Below are positions 30,275 to 40,470 of a DNA stretch of 64,000 nt, piece by piece. A program made the translations under genes and the position numbers. Below the pieces are notes generated by a model. It had not been told where the DNA came from. It did no database searches and was given only the letters and a program-made list of their open reading frames with translations. Numbering within the stretch: the first letter of the stretch is position 1; the number at the start of each line of letters is the position of its first letter. Origin of the DNA: Motilibacter rhizosphaerae (GTDB lineage Bacteria > Actinomycetota > Actinomycetes > Motilibacterales > Motilibacteraceae); the NCBI RefSeq assembly GCF_004216915.1, contig NZ_SGXD01000002.1, positions 1 through 64,000 of the forward strand, in the 5' to 3' direction.

Positions 30275-31548
30275 ACCCCACCCCCGAGTCCGGCTGCGGC
30301 TGCGCCGAGGACCGTACGCTCAGCCGCCGCCGCTTCCTCACGGCCGCCGGTCTGGCCGGCGCGGCCGCGCTGCCGATGGTCTCCACCCGTGCGGCCTGGG
30401 CGGCCTCGGGCTCGTGGTCGGGCCCGGTCCTGCTCGTGCTGTCCCTGCGCGGCGGCATGGACGGCCTCAGCACCGTCGTGCCGGTGGGCGACCCGGACTA
30501 CGCGCGCAAGCGGCCGGGCATCGGCGTCCCCGCGTCGGTCGCGCTGCCGACCGGCGACCGGATGTTCGGCCTGCACCCGAAGCTCGCCCCGCTGCTGCCG
30601 CTCTGGCAGTCGGGCCGGATGGCCGCGGTGCACGCGGTGGGGACGCCCGACGGGTCGCGCAGCCACTTCCAGGCGACCGAGGAGCTCGAGCGGGCCGCGC
30701 CCGGGACGAGCGTGCGCACCGGGTGGCTCGACCGCGTCCTCGCGGCGGCCGGCACCGGGACGGTCTACGAGTCCGTCCACCTCGGGGCGGGCACGGTCCC
30801 CGCGCTGCTCGCCGGCCCCGCCCCCGCGCTCGCGATGAACGGGCTCGCCGGCTTCGCCCTCGAGGGCGGGGACTGGATCACGCCGCAGATGACGAGGGCG
30901 CTGCGCACGCTGCACGCGGGCACGGACCTGCCGACGGCGGCCGCCGGCACCATGACGCTCGACGCGCTGGCGACGGCGCAGTCGGTGGTCGCCGGGCGCG
31001 GCGCGCCGCAGAACGGCGCGCAGTACCCCTCCGGCGACCTCGGCTCCGTGCTCGCCGACGCAGCGACGCTGGTCCGCTCAGGGCTCGGCCTGCAGGCGCT
31101 GACCATCGACGTCGGCGACTGGGACATGCACAACGGGCTGGGCGACACGGACACCGGCTGGATGGCGACCAAGCTGGCCGAGCTCGCGGCCGGGCTCGCG
31201 GCGTTCGCGGCGGACCTCGGGCCGCTGTTCGACCGGGTCACCGTGCTCACCATCTCGGAGTTCGGCCGCCGGGTCGCCGAGAACGGCTCGGGCGGCGTCG
31301 ACCACGGGCACGGCAACGCGGTCCTCCTGCTCGGCGGCGGACTGGTCGGCGGCCGGGTGCACGGGACGTGGCCGGGGCTCGCGGACGCCGCCCTCGACGA
31401 CGGCGACCTCGCCGGGACGACCGACTACCGCAACGTCCTCGCCGAGGTGCTCGTCAAGCGGATGGGCCTCTCGACGGGGCAGCTGGGTGGGGTGTTCCCC
31501 GGGTTGCCGGTGCGGCTCCCGGGCGCCTTCGCCGCCGCCGCCGCCTGA
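30271..31548 (+). CDS. Tat-exported DUF1501-family protein
   Basis: A 425-residue protein with a Tat signal (SRRRFLTAAGLAGAAALPM, ending ARAAWA-like) and a DUF1501 domain of the alkaline-phosphatase/sulfatase-like fold: VLLVLSLRGGMDGLSTVVP, GLHPKL, GSRSHFQATE, GDWDMH, VLTISEFGRRVAENGSGGVDHGHGN. The aspartates and histidines at those places are candidates for metal binding. Activity unknown. Start overlaps the DUF1800 stop; the two proteins are presumably exported folded and may act together. Confidence 0.9.
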   Translation: MNPTPESGCGCAEDRTLSRRRFLTAAGLAGAAALPMVSTRAAWAASGSWSGPVLLVLSLRGGMDGLSTVVPVGDPDYARKRPGIGVPASVALPTGDRMFGLHPKLAPLLPLWQSGRMAAVHAVGTPDGSRSHFQATEELERAAPGTSVRTGWLDRVLAAAGTGTVYESVHLGAGTVPALLAGPAPALAMNGLAGFALEGGDWITPQMTRALRTLHAGTDLPTAAAGTMTLDALATAQSVVAGRGAPQNGAQYPSGDLGSVLADAATLVRSGLGLQALTIDVGDWDMHNGLGDTDTGWMATKLAELAAGLAAFAADLGPLFDRVTVLTISEFGRRVAENGSGGVDHGHGNAVLLLGGGLVGGRVHGTWPGLADAALDDGDLAGTTDYRNVLAEVLVKRMGLSTGQLGGVFPGLPVRLPGAFAAAAA

Positions 31549-31552
31549 GCGC

Positions 31553-33823
31553 TCAGCGCAGGGCGGCCTTCACCGCGGCCACGGCGGGCGGCGGGACCGA
31601 GAGCTCGCCGACCCCCAGCGCCACCAGGCGGCGGGCGGACTGGGGGTCGGCCGCGAGGTTCCCGCACACGGCGACCGTCGCCCCGGCCGCCGTCGCACCC
31701 CGCACGACCTGCTCGAGCACCCGCCAGACGGCGGTCGCGTCCGGTCGGTGGAGGTGGGCGACGGCCGGGAGCGTGCGCTCGGCCGCCACGAGGTACTGGA
31801 CGAGGTCGTTGGTGCCCACGCTGACGAAGTCCAGCCCGGCGGCGACCTCGTCGACGGCGAGCGCAGCGGCGGGCACCTCCACCATCACCCCGACCCGGTC
31901 GGGGCGCCGGTGGTCCGCGCCACCCAGGGACGCGACCGCCTCGTCGAGCGCCGCCAGGAAGGCCTGCACCTCGTCGGCGAACGTCACCATCGGCGCCATC
32001 ACGCCGACCTCCCCGTCGTGCGCGTACGCGGCGCGGGCCACCGCGCGCAGCTGCGTCCGCAGCAGCTCGGGGTGGGCGAGGCCGTGGCGCAGCCCCCGCT
32101 CGCCGAGGAAGCCGGAGCGCGCCGGATCGAGGTGCAGGGCCGGGAGGTCCTTGTCCCCGCCGACGTCGAGCGTGCGGACGACCACGGGCCGGCCCGGCAG
32201 CTCGGCGAGCACGGCGCGGAGCAGCGCGACCTGCTCGTCCTCGTCGGGGAGGTCGGAGCGGCCCAGCCAGAGCAGCTCGGTGCGCAGCAGCCCGATCCCG
32301 TCCGCCCCGCCCTCGCGGGCTGCCGCGGCCTCCGCCGCCGAGGCGACGTTGGCCTCCACGCGCACGACCCGGCCGTCGGGGAGGACGACCGGAGCGCGGG
32401 CCGTACGTGCCGCCTCCCGCCGCTCCGCCTCCCCGCGCCGGACCCGCTCCTCGGCCGTGGCGACCGCCTCCGGTCCGGCAGGCGCGAGGAGCGTGCCGGC
32501 GTCGGCGTCGAGGACCGCCGCGGCACCCTCGGGCAGGTCGAGCACGCCCGGGCCGCACCCGACGAGCAGGGGCAGCCCGAGCCCGCGGGCGAGCAGGCTC
32601 GCGTGCGCGGTAGGCGCCCCGCCGGCGGTCGCGGCGCCGGCGGCCCCCGCTGCGGCGAGCGCGGGGACCTGGGAGGGGACGAGGTCCTCGGCCACGACCA
32701 CCGCGCCGGCGAGCCCGGCGAGGTCGGGCGCCGGGACGCAGCCCGGGTCGAGCGCGGCGAGCACCGCGAGACCGACGTCGAGCACGTCGGCCGCGCGCCC
32801 GGCGACGAGCTCGTCGCCGGCGGCGAGCCGCTCCCGGGCGGCGGTGACGGCCTCCCACCAGGCGCGCTCGGCCGAGGCGCCCGCCCCGACGGCTGCGCCC
32901 GCCGGCGCCGTGAGCGCAGCGTCGCCCAGCAGCGCCCGGTGCGCCTCGGCGAGCTCGCCCGCTGCGGCCCGTCCCGCTGCGGCGAGGGCGGCGTCGAGCC
33001 GTCCCTGCTCGACAGCAGGGTCGCGATCCGCCTCCTCCGGCAGCCGCACGGTGGCGGGCGGGAGTCGGCGCAGCGAGCCCACGGCCAGTCCGGGCGCACC
33101 GCACGTGGGGGTCCCGCCCGCGGCCGGCGGCGCCTCCACAGCCTCCCCGTCCTCCCCGAAGCCGCTGGACAGCAGCGCGACGAGCGCGGCCACCACCTCC
33201 TCGGCGTCGGCGCCCGCCGCCTGCACCTCCACCTCGTCGCCCCCGCGGAGCGCGAGGCCGACCACGCCGAGCAGGCTGCGGGCGTCCGCGTACGGGCCGC
33301 CGGGCCGCCCGACGCGCACCTCGGTCGAGCGCCCCTCCAGCGCGCGGACGAGGACCGCGGCCGGCCGGGCGTGCAGCCCGAGGGGGTTGACGAGCACGGC
33401 GCTCCTGCCCGCCGAGGAGGTCAGCGGCTCCGCTCCGGTCCCCGACGCGCCGCGGGCTGCCAGCGCCACGGCGGCCAGGTCCGCCCCGCCCTGCGCCGCG
33501 ACCGCCGCGGCCAGCGCGCCCTCGACGAGCGGCCCGTCGGCGATGCGGACCCGCCCACGCCGGTCGTCGTCGAGCAGCTCGAGCGCGCTCTCGGCGGTGA
33601 GCAGGGCGGAGCCGAGGTCGTAGACGACGACCGCGCCGTCACCGTGCTCGGCCTGCTCGAGCGCAGCGAGGACGAGGTCGAAGCTCGTGCCGATCCCGCC
33701 GTCGTCGGTGCCACCGGCGGGGACGACGACCACGTCGGGCGCCATCTGCGCGACGAGCTCGACCACGCCCGCCGCGACGCCAGCGACGTGCGAGACGACG
33801 ACGAGCCCGACGCGCTCGGGCAC
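31553..33823 (-). CDS. dhaM: DhaM: EIIA-HPr-enzyme I fusion phosphoryl donor
   Basis: A 756-residue PTS protein with three parts: EIIA-Dha (about 1-125, active His in VVVSHVAG at residue 12), HPr (about 140-225, GLHARPAAV) and a full-length enzyme I (about 245-756). The EI part keeps PTAHASLLARGLGLPLLVG (phospho-His near 405), GIGLLRTELL, RTLDVGGDKDLP, GTNDLVQY and the catalytic Cys in VAVCGNLA near 719. It can in principle carry phosphate from PEP to DhaL-bound ADP on one chain. E. coli DhaM has a truncated EI; this one looks complete. Two bases after dhaL. Confidence 0.93.
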   Translation of the reverse strand: MPERVGLVVVSHVAGVAAGVVELVAQMAPDVVVVPAGGTDDGGIGTSFDLVLAALEQAEHGDGAVVVYDLGSALLTAESALELLDDDRRGRVRIADGPLVEGALAAAVAAQGGADLAAVALAARGASGTGAEPLTSSAGRSAVLVNPLGLHARPAAVLVRALEGRSTEVRVGRPGGPYADARSLLGVVGLALRGGDEVEVQAAGADAEEVVAALVALLSSGFGEDGEAVEAPPAAGGTPTCGAPGLAVGSLRRLPPATVRLPEEADRDPAVEQGRLDAALAAAGRAAAGELAEAHRALLGDAALTAPAGAAVGAGASAERAWWEAVTAARERLAAGDELVAGRAADVLDVGLAVLAALDPGCVPAPDLAGLAGAVVVAEDLVPSQVPALAAAGAAGAATAGGAPTAHASLLARGLGLPLLVGCGPGVLDLPEGAAAVLDADAGTLLAPAGPEAVATAEERVRRGEAERREAARTARAPVVLPDGRVVRVEANVASAAEAAAAREGGADGIGLLRTELLWLGRSDLPDEDEQVALLRAVLAELPGRPVVVRTLDVGGDKDLPALHLDPARSGFLGERGLRHGLAHPELLRTQLRAVARAAYAHDGEVGVMAPMVTFADEVQAFLAALDEAVASLGGADHRRPDRVGVMVEVPAAALAVDEVAAGLDFVSVGTNDLVQYLVAAERTLPAVAHLHRPDATAVWRVLEQVVRGATAAGATVAVCGNLAADPQSARRLVALGVGELSVPPPAVAAVKAALR

Positions 33824-33825
33824 CG

Positions 33826-34475
<650 letters not shown>

Positions 34476-34476
<1 letters not shown>

Positions 34477-35477
34477 CAGCAGCCCCAGCGCAGGGCGGGG
34501 GTCCAGACGGGGGCGTCCCAGAGCTCGACGAGGTCGTCGTCGAGGCGCAGCAGCGAGATCGACATGCCCTGCATCTCCAGGCTGGTGATGTAGTTGCCGA
34601 CGAGCCGCCGCTCGACGGCGATCCCGCGCTCGCGCAGCACCTGCTCCGCCCGGGCGTACGCGATGTAGAGCTCGAGCAGCGGCGTCCCGCCCATGCCGTT
34701 GACGAACAGCAGCACCCGGTCGCCGGACGCGAACGGCAGGTCCTCGAGCACGGGCTCGAGCAGCCGGTCGACGATCGCGTCGGCCGGCTCGAGCGGGACG
34801 CGCTGCCGGCCCGGCTCGCCGTGGATGCCGATGCCGACCTCCATCTCGTCCTCGCCGAGCTCGAACGTCGGCCGGCCCGCGTGGGGCACGGTGCAGGAGG
34901 TGAGGGCGACCCCCATCGAGCGGACCTGCGCGACGACGCGCTGGGCGACGGCGGTGACGGCGGCGAGGTCGTCGCCGCGCTCCGCCGCGGCCCCTGCGAT
35001 CTTCTCGACGAGGACCGTGCCCCCGACTCCCCTGCGGCCGGCGGTGTAGAGGCTGTCCTTCACGGCCACGTCGTCGTCCACGAGCACGGAGGCGACCTCG
35101 ATGCCGTCCGCGGCGACGAGCTCGGCGGCGGTCTCGAAGTTGAGCACGTCGCCGGTGTAGTTCTTCACCAGGTGCAGCACGCCGGCGCCGCCGTGGGCGG
35201 CCTTGCTCGCCGCCTCGACCTGGTCGGGGGTCGGGGAGGTGAACACCGCGCCCGGGCAGGCCGCGGCGAGCATCCCGCGCCCGACGTACCCGCCGTGCAG
35301 CGGCTCGTGCCCGCTGCCGCCGCCGGACACGAGCGCGACCCGGCCCTCCACCGGCCCGCCGGCCCGCACGACGAAGTCCGGGTCCCGGGAGACCGCGAGC
35401 AGGTCGGGGTGCGCGAGCGCCATGCCGGTCAGCGCGTCCCCCACCGCGTCCGCAGGGTCGTTGAGGATCTTCTTCAC
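34476..35477 (-). CDS. dhaK: Dihydroxyacetone kinase subunit DhaK
   Basis: DhaK (333 residues) binds dihydroxyacetone covalently through a histidine; GIGIHGEPG near residue 216 carries it. [16 protein letters not shown] and [11 protein letters not shown] are typical. The GTG start follows GAGGAGG by six bases. First gene of dhaK-dhaL-dhaM; no DhaR/DhaS-type regulator is nearby. The operon converts dihydroxyacetone to its phosphate for glycolysis. Confidence 0.96.
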
Positions 35478-35832
35478 GTCCGCCTCCTCGTCGAGACGGC
35501 GCCCGCGCCGGGCTGCCGCCGGCCCCCGCCAGGGGTCCGGTCTCCCTGTCCTACCGCAGCGGAGTGCCGCTGACCAGGGCCTCGGGCGTCGGGAATGCGC
35601 CGCTGCGCCCGGTCGTTGTGCCAGGCAGCCGTCCCTGGATGCGCAGGCGTGATCCGCCGGTACACGACGCCCACGAGGCGTGGCAGTCAGCATGGGTGCA
35701 GCAGTGGTTCGATTCCGCTGACGGCGCTCCCTCCCCCGTCCGCTGGGCGGGGACCGCGGAAGCAGGACAGCGGGCCGCCGCGGGCTGCATCATGGGCGCC
35801 GCCCCCCGCTGCTGCTGCCCGACAGGACCTCC
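35478..35832. other. Intergenic region between dhaK and the alpha/beta hydrolase gene
   Basis: No gene is seen in this 355-base divergent gap. A TAGGAC near 35547-35552 on the minus strand could belong to a dhaK promoter. At 35703-35719 there is a perfect tRNA T-arm shape (AGTGG, TTCGATT, CCGCT) with a possible acceptor pairing 48 bases upstream, but D and anticodon arms do not form. Confidence 0.4.
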
Positions 35833-36645
35833 GTGACGGACACCCTCGCCGCGGCGCTCGACGCGCCCGTCGTCCTGCCCGCCCCCCGACCCGAGCTGGT
35901 CGAGCGACCCGCGTGGCTCGGGTCGGACGCCACGGTACCGACCCCCGACCTCGGCGGCTGGCGCGCGGGCGAGGAGGAGCGGGCGGCCTTCGCCGACGAC
36001 GGTGCCGGCGTCTGCGCGTCGCTCGCGGGCGAGGGGCCGGTGCTGCTGGCCTTCGGCGGGATGTTCGGCACCGCGGGCGCCCCGCCGTTCGAGTTCGGGC
36101 GCGTCGGGGGCGAGCTCGGCTGCCGCACGCTCGCCGTCCGCGACCACGCCCGCTTCTGGTACCACGCCGGCGCCCGCGGTGCCGGGTCCACGCTGCCGGC
36201 CCTGGTCGAGCACCTGCGCGGCCTGCTCGCCTCCGCCGCTCCCGGACGGCTGGTCGTCGTCGGGAACTCCGCCGGCGCGTACGCCGCCCTCGTCGCCGGT
36301 GCGCTGCTCGGCGCTGACGCCGTCCACGCCTTCGCCCCGCGCACGACGCTGCTCGAGGGCGGCAGCGACCCCAGCGTCTGGGAGGAGCGGCGCGCCCTGC
36401 TCGCCGCGACCACGCCCACGCCCGAGCTGCTCGACGCCCGCGAGGTGCTCGCCGCGCACCCGGCGGACGGCGTGCACGTGCACTACTGCCGGACGCACGG
36501 CCGGGACTCCGAGCACGCGCTGCGCCTGGCGGACCTGCCCACGGTGGCGCTGCACGGCTGGCCGGTGGGCGGGCACGAGCTCGTCGGCTCGCTGCGGCGC
36601 AGCGGCGAGCTCGTCCCGCTGCTGCGCGCGGCGCTGCGCTCCTAG
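35833..36645 (+). CDS. Alpha/beta-hydrolase-fold protein, function unknown
   Basis: A 270-residue protein with an oxyanion-type segment LLAFGGMFGTAG, a nucleophile elbow VVVGNSAGAYAALVAGALLG (GxSxG as GNSAG near 145) and a late histidine in GWPVGGHELVG, the layout of alpha/beta hydrolases. The N-terminal 60 residues have no clear similarity. GTG start after AGGACCTCC. It stands alone between divergent dhaK and convergent psuK, whose 3' end it overlaps by four bases. Confidence 0.7.
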   Translation: MTDTLAAALDAPVVLPAPRPELVERPAWLGSDATVPTPDLGGWRAGEEERAAFADDGAGVCASLAGEGPVLLAFGGMFGTAGAPPFEFGRVGGELGCRTLAVRDHARFWYHAGARGAGSTLPALVEHLRGLLASAAPGRLVVVGNSAGAYAALVAGALLGADAVHAFAPRTTLLEGGSDPSVWEERRALLAATTPTPELLDAREVLAAHPADGVHVHYCRTHGRDSEHALRLADLPTVALHGWPVGGHELVGSLRRSGELVPLLRAALRS

Positions 36646-37520
36646 CGCGGGCGGGCGCCCACCGCGGCCACGGCGCGGGCCGCGAGCGCGGCTCCGGCGT
36701 CCATCGCCTCCGGCCAGTCCGCGCCGCCGAGGCGCGCGGCCAGCAGCCCCGCGGTGTACGCGTCGCCCGCCCCCGTCGTGTCGACGACCTCGGCGCGCGG
36801 GGCGCGGGTCCAGTGCAGCCGGCCGCCGGCGTACGCGACCGCGCCGTCGGCGCCGCAGGTGACGACGACCGAGCGGTAGTGCCGGCCCAGCTCGTGGGCC
36901 GCGGCGGCAGGGTCGGCGCTGCCGGTGAGCACCTCGGCCTCCGCGTCGTTGGGCGTGGCGAGCGCGCAGCCCGCCGTCCAGCGCAGGAACTCCGCCGGCC
37001 CGGCGTCGCGCAGCGGCCCGGCCGAGGAGGGGTCGACGCTCACGGGGACGCCGGCCGCGTGCGCCGCGGCGAGAGCGGCGAGGCCGGCGTCGCGGCAGCC
37101 CTCGTGGAGCAGCGCGTAGCCCGACAGGTGGAGCAGGTCGGCGCCGGCGAGGTCCGGGACGTCAGCCGGGCGGAGCGCGTCGTTCGCCCCGCGGTCGACG
37201 AGCATCGAGCGCTCGCCGTCGGGGGCGACCAGGCTCACCAGCGCGCCGGTCGGCCGGTCGGGGTCGACCGCGAGCGCCGTCGCCACCCCCGCGGCCGCGA
37301 GCTCGGCTGCGAGCGAGCGGCCCGGGAGATCGTCGCCGACACGGGCGACGAGCAGCACGTCGAGCCCGAGCGAGGCGAGCCAGGCCGCCGTGTTCGCCGC
37401 GGACCCGCCGCCCGAGGTGGAGATGGCCGCGCCGGTGTCGGTGCCGGGGCGTACCGGACCCGGGAGCCGGACGACCACGTCGGCGACGAGGTCGCCGACG
37501 ACCACCACCCGCGGGGCCAC
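36642..37520 (-). CDS. psuK: PfkB-family kinase, probably pseudouridine kinase
   Basis: A 292-residue ribokinase-family protein: N-terminal VVVVGDLVADVVVRLPG, the substrate-lid region SGGGSAANTA and the C-terminal signature DTTGAGDAYTAGLLA with the catalytic Asp near 248. Location directly behind psuG argues that it phosphorylates pseudouridine to its 5'-monophosphate. The GTG start is five bases after the psuG stop. A different sugar or nucleoside cannot be excluded from sequence alone. Confidence 0.85.
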   Translation of the reverse strand: MAPRVVVVGDLVADVVVRLPGPVRPGTDTGAAISTSGGGSAANTAAWLASLGLDVLLVARVGDDLPGRSLAAELAAAGVATALAVDPDRPTGALVSLVAPDGERSMLVDRGANDALRPADVPDLAGADLLHLSGYALLHEGCRDAGLAALAAAHAAGVPVSVDPSSAGPLRDAGPAEFLRWTAGCALATPNDAEAEVLTGSADPAAAAHELGRHYRSVVVTCGADGAVAYAGGRLHWTRAPRAEVVDTTGAGDAYTAGLLAARLGGADWPEAMDAGAALAARAVAAVGARPR

Positions 37521-37525
37521 CGGCG

Positions 37526-38440
37526 TCAGGACGCGAGCGCGACGGCGATCCGGGCGGCCAGCCGCGAGTTGGCGAGGATGATCGCGATGTTGGCGCGCAG
37601 GCTCTCGCCGCCGGTGCGCTCGTGGAACCGCTCGAGCAGGAACGGCGTCACCGCCTTGCCGGTGACGTGCCCCTCGCGCAGCTCGCTGAGCGCCTGCTGC
37701 AGGACCGCGTCGTGCAGCGCGGGGTCGACCTGCTCGTTGACCGGCAGCGGGTTCGCGACGAGCACGGTCTCGCGGTGGATGCCGAGCTCGCGGCGGGCTC
37801 GCACGACGTCGGCGACCTGCTCGGCACTGTCTACCTGCCAGTCGAGCTCGTAGCCCGAGTCGCTGAGGTAGAAGCCGGGGAAGCGCCGCGACCGGAAGCC
37901 CAGCACCGGCACCGAGAGGGACTCGAGCCGCTCGAGGGTGGCGGGGACGTCGAGGATCGACTTCACGCCGGCGCAGACGACGACCAGCGGCGTACGCGCC
38001 AGCGCGACGAGGTCCGCGGACTCGTCCCACGTGGCGGACGCCTCGCGGTGGACTCCCCCGAGCCCGCCCGTCGCGAAGACCTGGATCCCGGCCCGTGCGG
38101 CGAGCGCGGAGGTCGCGGCGACCGTCGTGGCGGCGTCGCGGCGCAGGGCCGCCACGGTCCCGAGGTCGCGGACCGAGGCCTTGTCGACGTCGTCGCTCGT
38201 CGCCAGCAGCTGCAGGGCCTCCTCGTCGAGCCCCACGCGGGCGACCCCGCCGACCACGCCGATGGTGGCGGGGACGGCGCCCTCCTCGCGCACGGCCTGC
38301 TCGACGGCGCGGGCGACCTCGAGGTTGCGGGGCCGCGGCAGCCCGTGGCTGATGATCGTGCTCTCGAGCGCGACGACGGGGCCGCCGGCGGCGAGGGCCT
38401 CCGCGACCTCGGGGGCGACGACGAGGGTGGTGCTGCTCAC
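37526..38440 (-). CDS. psuG: Pseudouridine-5'-phosphate glycosidase
   Basis: PsuG (304 residues) splits the C-C glycosidic bond of pseudouridine 5'-phosphate to give uracil and ribose 5-phosphate. The family motifs [16 protein letters not shown] (catalytic Glu near 26), [20 protein letters not shown] and [11 protein letters not shown] (catalytic Lys) are present. It begins 7 bases after the hisE stop on the same strand, so it may be read from the rib-hisE transcript. With psuK it recycles pseudouridine from RNA turnover. Confidence 0.95.
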   Translation of the reverse strand: MSSTTLVVAPEVAEALAAGGPVVALESTIISHGLPRPRNLEVARAVEQAVREEGAVPATIGVVGGVARVGLDEEALQLLATSDDVDKASVRDLGTVAALRRDAATTVAATSALAARAGIQVFATGGLGGVHREASATWDESADLVALARTPLVVVCAGVKSILDVPATLERLESLSVPVLGFRSRRFPGFYLSDSGYELDWQVDSAEQVADVVRARRELGIHRETVLVANPLPVNEQVDPALHDAVLQQALSELREGHVTGKAVTPFLLERFHERTGGESLRANIAIILANSRLAARIAVALAS

Positions 38441-38447
38441 GGGGCTC

Positions 38448-38711
38448 CTACAGGTGGGCGTAGACGTCGTCGAGGGTCAGGCCCTTGGCGATCATGAGGA
38501 CCTGCGCGTGGTAGAGCAGCTGGCTGATCTCCTCGGCGGCCCGCTCCGGCGACTCGTGCTCGGCGGCCATCCAGGACTCGGCGGCCTCCTCCAGCACCTT
38601 CTTGCCGATGAAGTGGACGCCCCGGTCCAGCTCCTCGACGGTGCCCGACCCGGCCGGCCGGGTCACGGCCTTCTCCGACAGCTCGGCCCACAGCTGCTCG
38701 AACGACTTCAC
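38448..38711 (-). CDS. hisE: Phosphoribosyl-ATP diphosphatase
   Basis: HisE (87 residues) hydrolyses phosphoribosyl-ATP to phosphoribosyl-AMP. It is an all-alpha MazG-like protein with [18 protein letters not shown] and [14 protein letters not shown]. The GTG overlaps the ribH stop (GTGA), placing it at the end of the riboflavin operon. In Streptomyces it is followed by hisG; here psuG follows instead. Confidence 0.96.
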   Translation of the reverse strand: MKSFEQLWAELSEKAVTRPAGSGTVEELDRGVHFIGKKVLEEAAESWMAAEHESPERAAEEISQLLYHAQVLMIAKGLTLDDVYAHL

Positions 38712-39190
38712 GCCCGTCCCTCCAGCACGTCGCGCAGCACGACCGCCGTGCCGACGGCGGCGCTCGCCGACTCGTACCCCTTGTCCTCCTGGGACCCGGG
38801 CAGCCCGCTGCGCGCGTAGGCCTGCTGCTCGTCGTCGCAGGTCAGCACGCCGAAGCCGACGGGGACCCCGGTGCTCGTCGTGACGTCGGTCAGCCCGAGG
38901 GTCGCCGCGGAGCAGACGTAGTCGAAGTGCGGGGTGCCACCGCGGATGACCACGCCGAGCGCGACGACGGCGTCGTAGCCGCCGCGGGCCAGCCGGGCCG
39001 CGGCCACCGGCAGCTCGAAGGTGCCGGGGACGCGCAGGACCACGGGGTCGGCGACCTGGCAGTCCGCCAGCGCGCGCAGGGCCCCGTCGAGCAGGCCCTG
39101 CATGATCTCCTCGTGCCAGCGGGCCGCCACCACGGCGACCCGCAGGCCCGACCCGTCCGCGTGGACGACCGGTGCTCCCTCGCCGCTCAC
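38708..39190 (-). CDS. ribH: 6,7-dimethyl-8-ribityllumazine synthase
   Basis: RibH (160 residues) condenses the ribityl-diaminouracil with 3,4-dihydroxy-2-butanone 4-phosphate. Motifs: [44 protein letters not shown] and [12 protein letters not shown], as expected for the icosahedral or pentameric enzyme. GTG start overlapping the ribBA stop by four bases. An N-terminal tail of about 15 residues precedes the core. Confidence 0.97.
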   Translation of the reverse strand: MSGEGAPVVHADGSGLRVAVVAARWHEEIMQGLLDGALRALADCQVADPVVLRVPGTFELPVAAARLARGGYDAVVALGVVIRGGTPHFDYVCSAATLGLTDVTTSTGVPVGFGVLTCDDEQQAYARSGLPGSQEDKGYESASAAVGTAVVLRDVLEGRA

Positions 39191-40470
39191 GGCGCGCTCC
39201 TCTCCCCGGCGACCGTGGTGATGTCGTCCTCGAGCAGCTGCTCCGGGAGGTCGGGCAGCTCGTGACCCATCCGGTCGCGCTTCGTCTGCAGGTAGTGCAG
39301 GTTGTCGCGGGTGGCCGCGACCGCCAGCGGAACCGTACCGGTGATGCGCAGGCCGTAGCCCTCCAGCCCCGCCCGCTTGGTCGGGTTGTTGGTCAGCAGC
39401 CGCATCGTCTTGATGCCGAGGTCGGCGAGGACCTGGGCGCCGCTGCCGTAGGTGCGGGCGTCGGCGGGCAGGCCGAGCGCGAGGTTCGCCTCGACCGTGT
39501 CGGCGCCGGCGTCCTGCAGGGCGTAGGCCCGGAGCTTCTGCAGCAGCCCGATCCCCCGGCCCTCGTGGCCGCGCAGGTACAGCACGACGCCCCGGCCCTG
39601 CTCGGCGACCGCCTCGAGCGCCGCGTGCAGCTGCGGGCCGCAGTCGCAGCGCAGCGAGGCGAACGCGTCGCCGGTGAGGCACTCCGAGTGCACGCGCACG
39701 AGGACGTCCTCGCCGTCGCCGATGTCGCCCATGACCAGGGCCATCTGCTCGGCACCGTCGACCTGGTCGCGGTAGCCGACCGCGCGGAACTCCCCGAACG
39801 CCGTGGGCAGCCGCGTGTCGGCGATGCGCTCCACCTGGCGGTCGAAGCGCCGGCGGTAGGCGATGAGGTCGGCGATCGAGACGAGCGCGAGCCCGTGCTC
39901 GTCGGCGAACCGGCGCAGCTCGGGCAGCCGCGCCATGTCGCCGGGCCGCTCGTCGCTCACGACCTCGGCGAGCACGCCGGCGGCGCGCAGGCCGGCGAGC
40001 CGGGCGAGGTCGACCGCGGCCTCGGTGTGCCCGGCGCGGTGGAGCACGCCGCCGCTGCGGGCGCGCAGGGGCACGACGTGGCCCGGCCGGATGAGGTCGT
40101 CGGGCGAGGTCTGCGCCGAGGCGAGCAGCCTGATGGTCCGCGCGCGGTCGGTCGCCGAGATGCCGGTCGTCACGCCCTCACGGGCGTCCACCGTCACGGA
40201 GTACGCCGTCTGCCGCCGGTCCTCGTTGACGCGCGTCATCGGCGGGAGGTCGAGCCGCTCGGCCTCCTCCTCGGGCAGCGAGACGCAGACGTAGCCCGAG
40301 GTGTGCTTGACGAGGAACGCGACGAGCTCGGGGGTCGCGTGCTCCGCGGCGAAGATGATGTCGCCCTCGTCCTCGCGGTCGGCGTCGTCGACGACGACCA
40401 CCGGTCGCCCCGCCGCGATCTCCGCGATCGCGCGGTCGACCGTGTCGAGGACGGGCTGCTCCTGCGTCAT
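39187..40470 (-). CDS. ribBA: Bifunctional DHBP synthase / GTP cyclohydrolase II
   Basis: A 427-residue fusion. The N-terminal half (about 1-205) is 3,4-dihydroxy-2-butanone-4-phosphate synthase, with [18 protein letters not shown] and the [16 protein letters not shown] segment. The C-terminal half is GTP cyclohydrolase II with the zinc site SECLTGDAF...RCDCGPQL and the [20 protein letters not shown] motif. Both halves keep their catalytic residues. ATG overlapping the ribE stop by four bases. Confidence 0.97.
   Translation of the reverse strand: MTQEQPVLDTVDRAIAEIAAGRPVVVVDDADREDEGDIIFAAEHATPELVAFLVKHTSGYVCVSLPEEEAERLDLPPMTRVNEDRRQTAYSVTVDAREGVTTGISATDRARTIRLLASAQTSPDDLIRPGHVVPLRARSGGVLHRAGHTEAAVDLARLAGLRAAGVLAEVVSDERPGDMARLPELRRFADEHGLALVSIADLIAYRRRFDRQVERIADTRLPTAFGEFRAVGYRDQVDGAEQMALVMGDIGDGEDVLVRVHSECLTGDAFASLRCDCGPQLHAALEAVAEQGRGVVLYLRGHEGRGIGLLQKLRAYALQDAGADTVEANLALGLPADARTYGSGAQVLADLGIKTMRLLTNNPTKRAGLEGYGLRITGTVPLAVAATRDNLHYLQTKRDRMGHELPDLPEQLLEDDITTVAGERSAP

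Noticed and set aside
35655-35727. Complete tRNA gene
   Set aside because: Only the T-arm and a partial acceptor stem form; D and anticodon stems fail.
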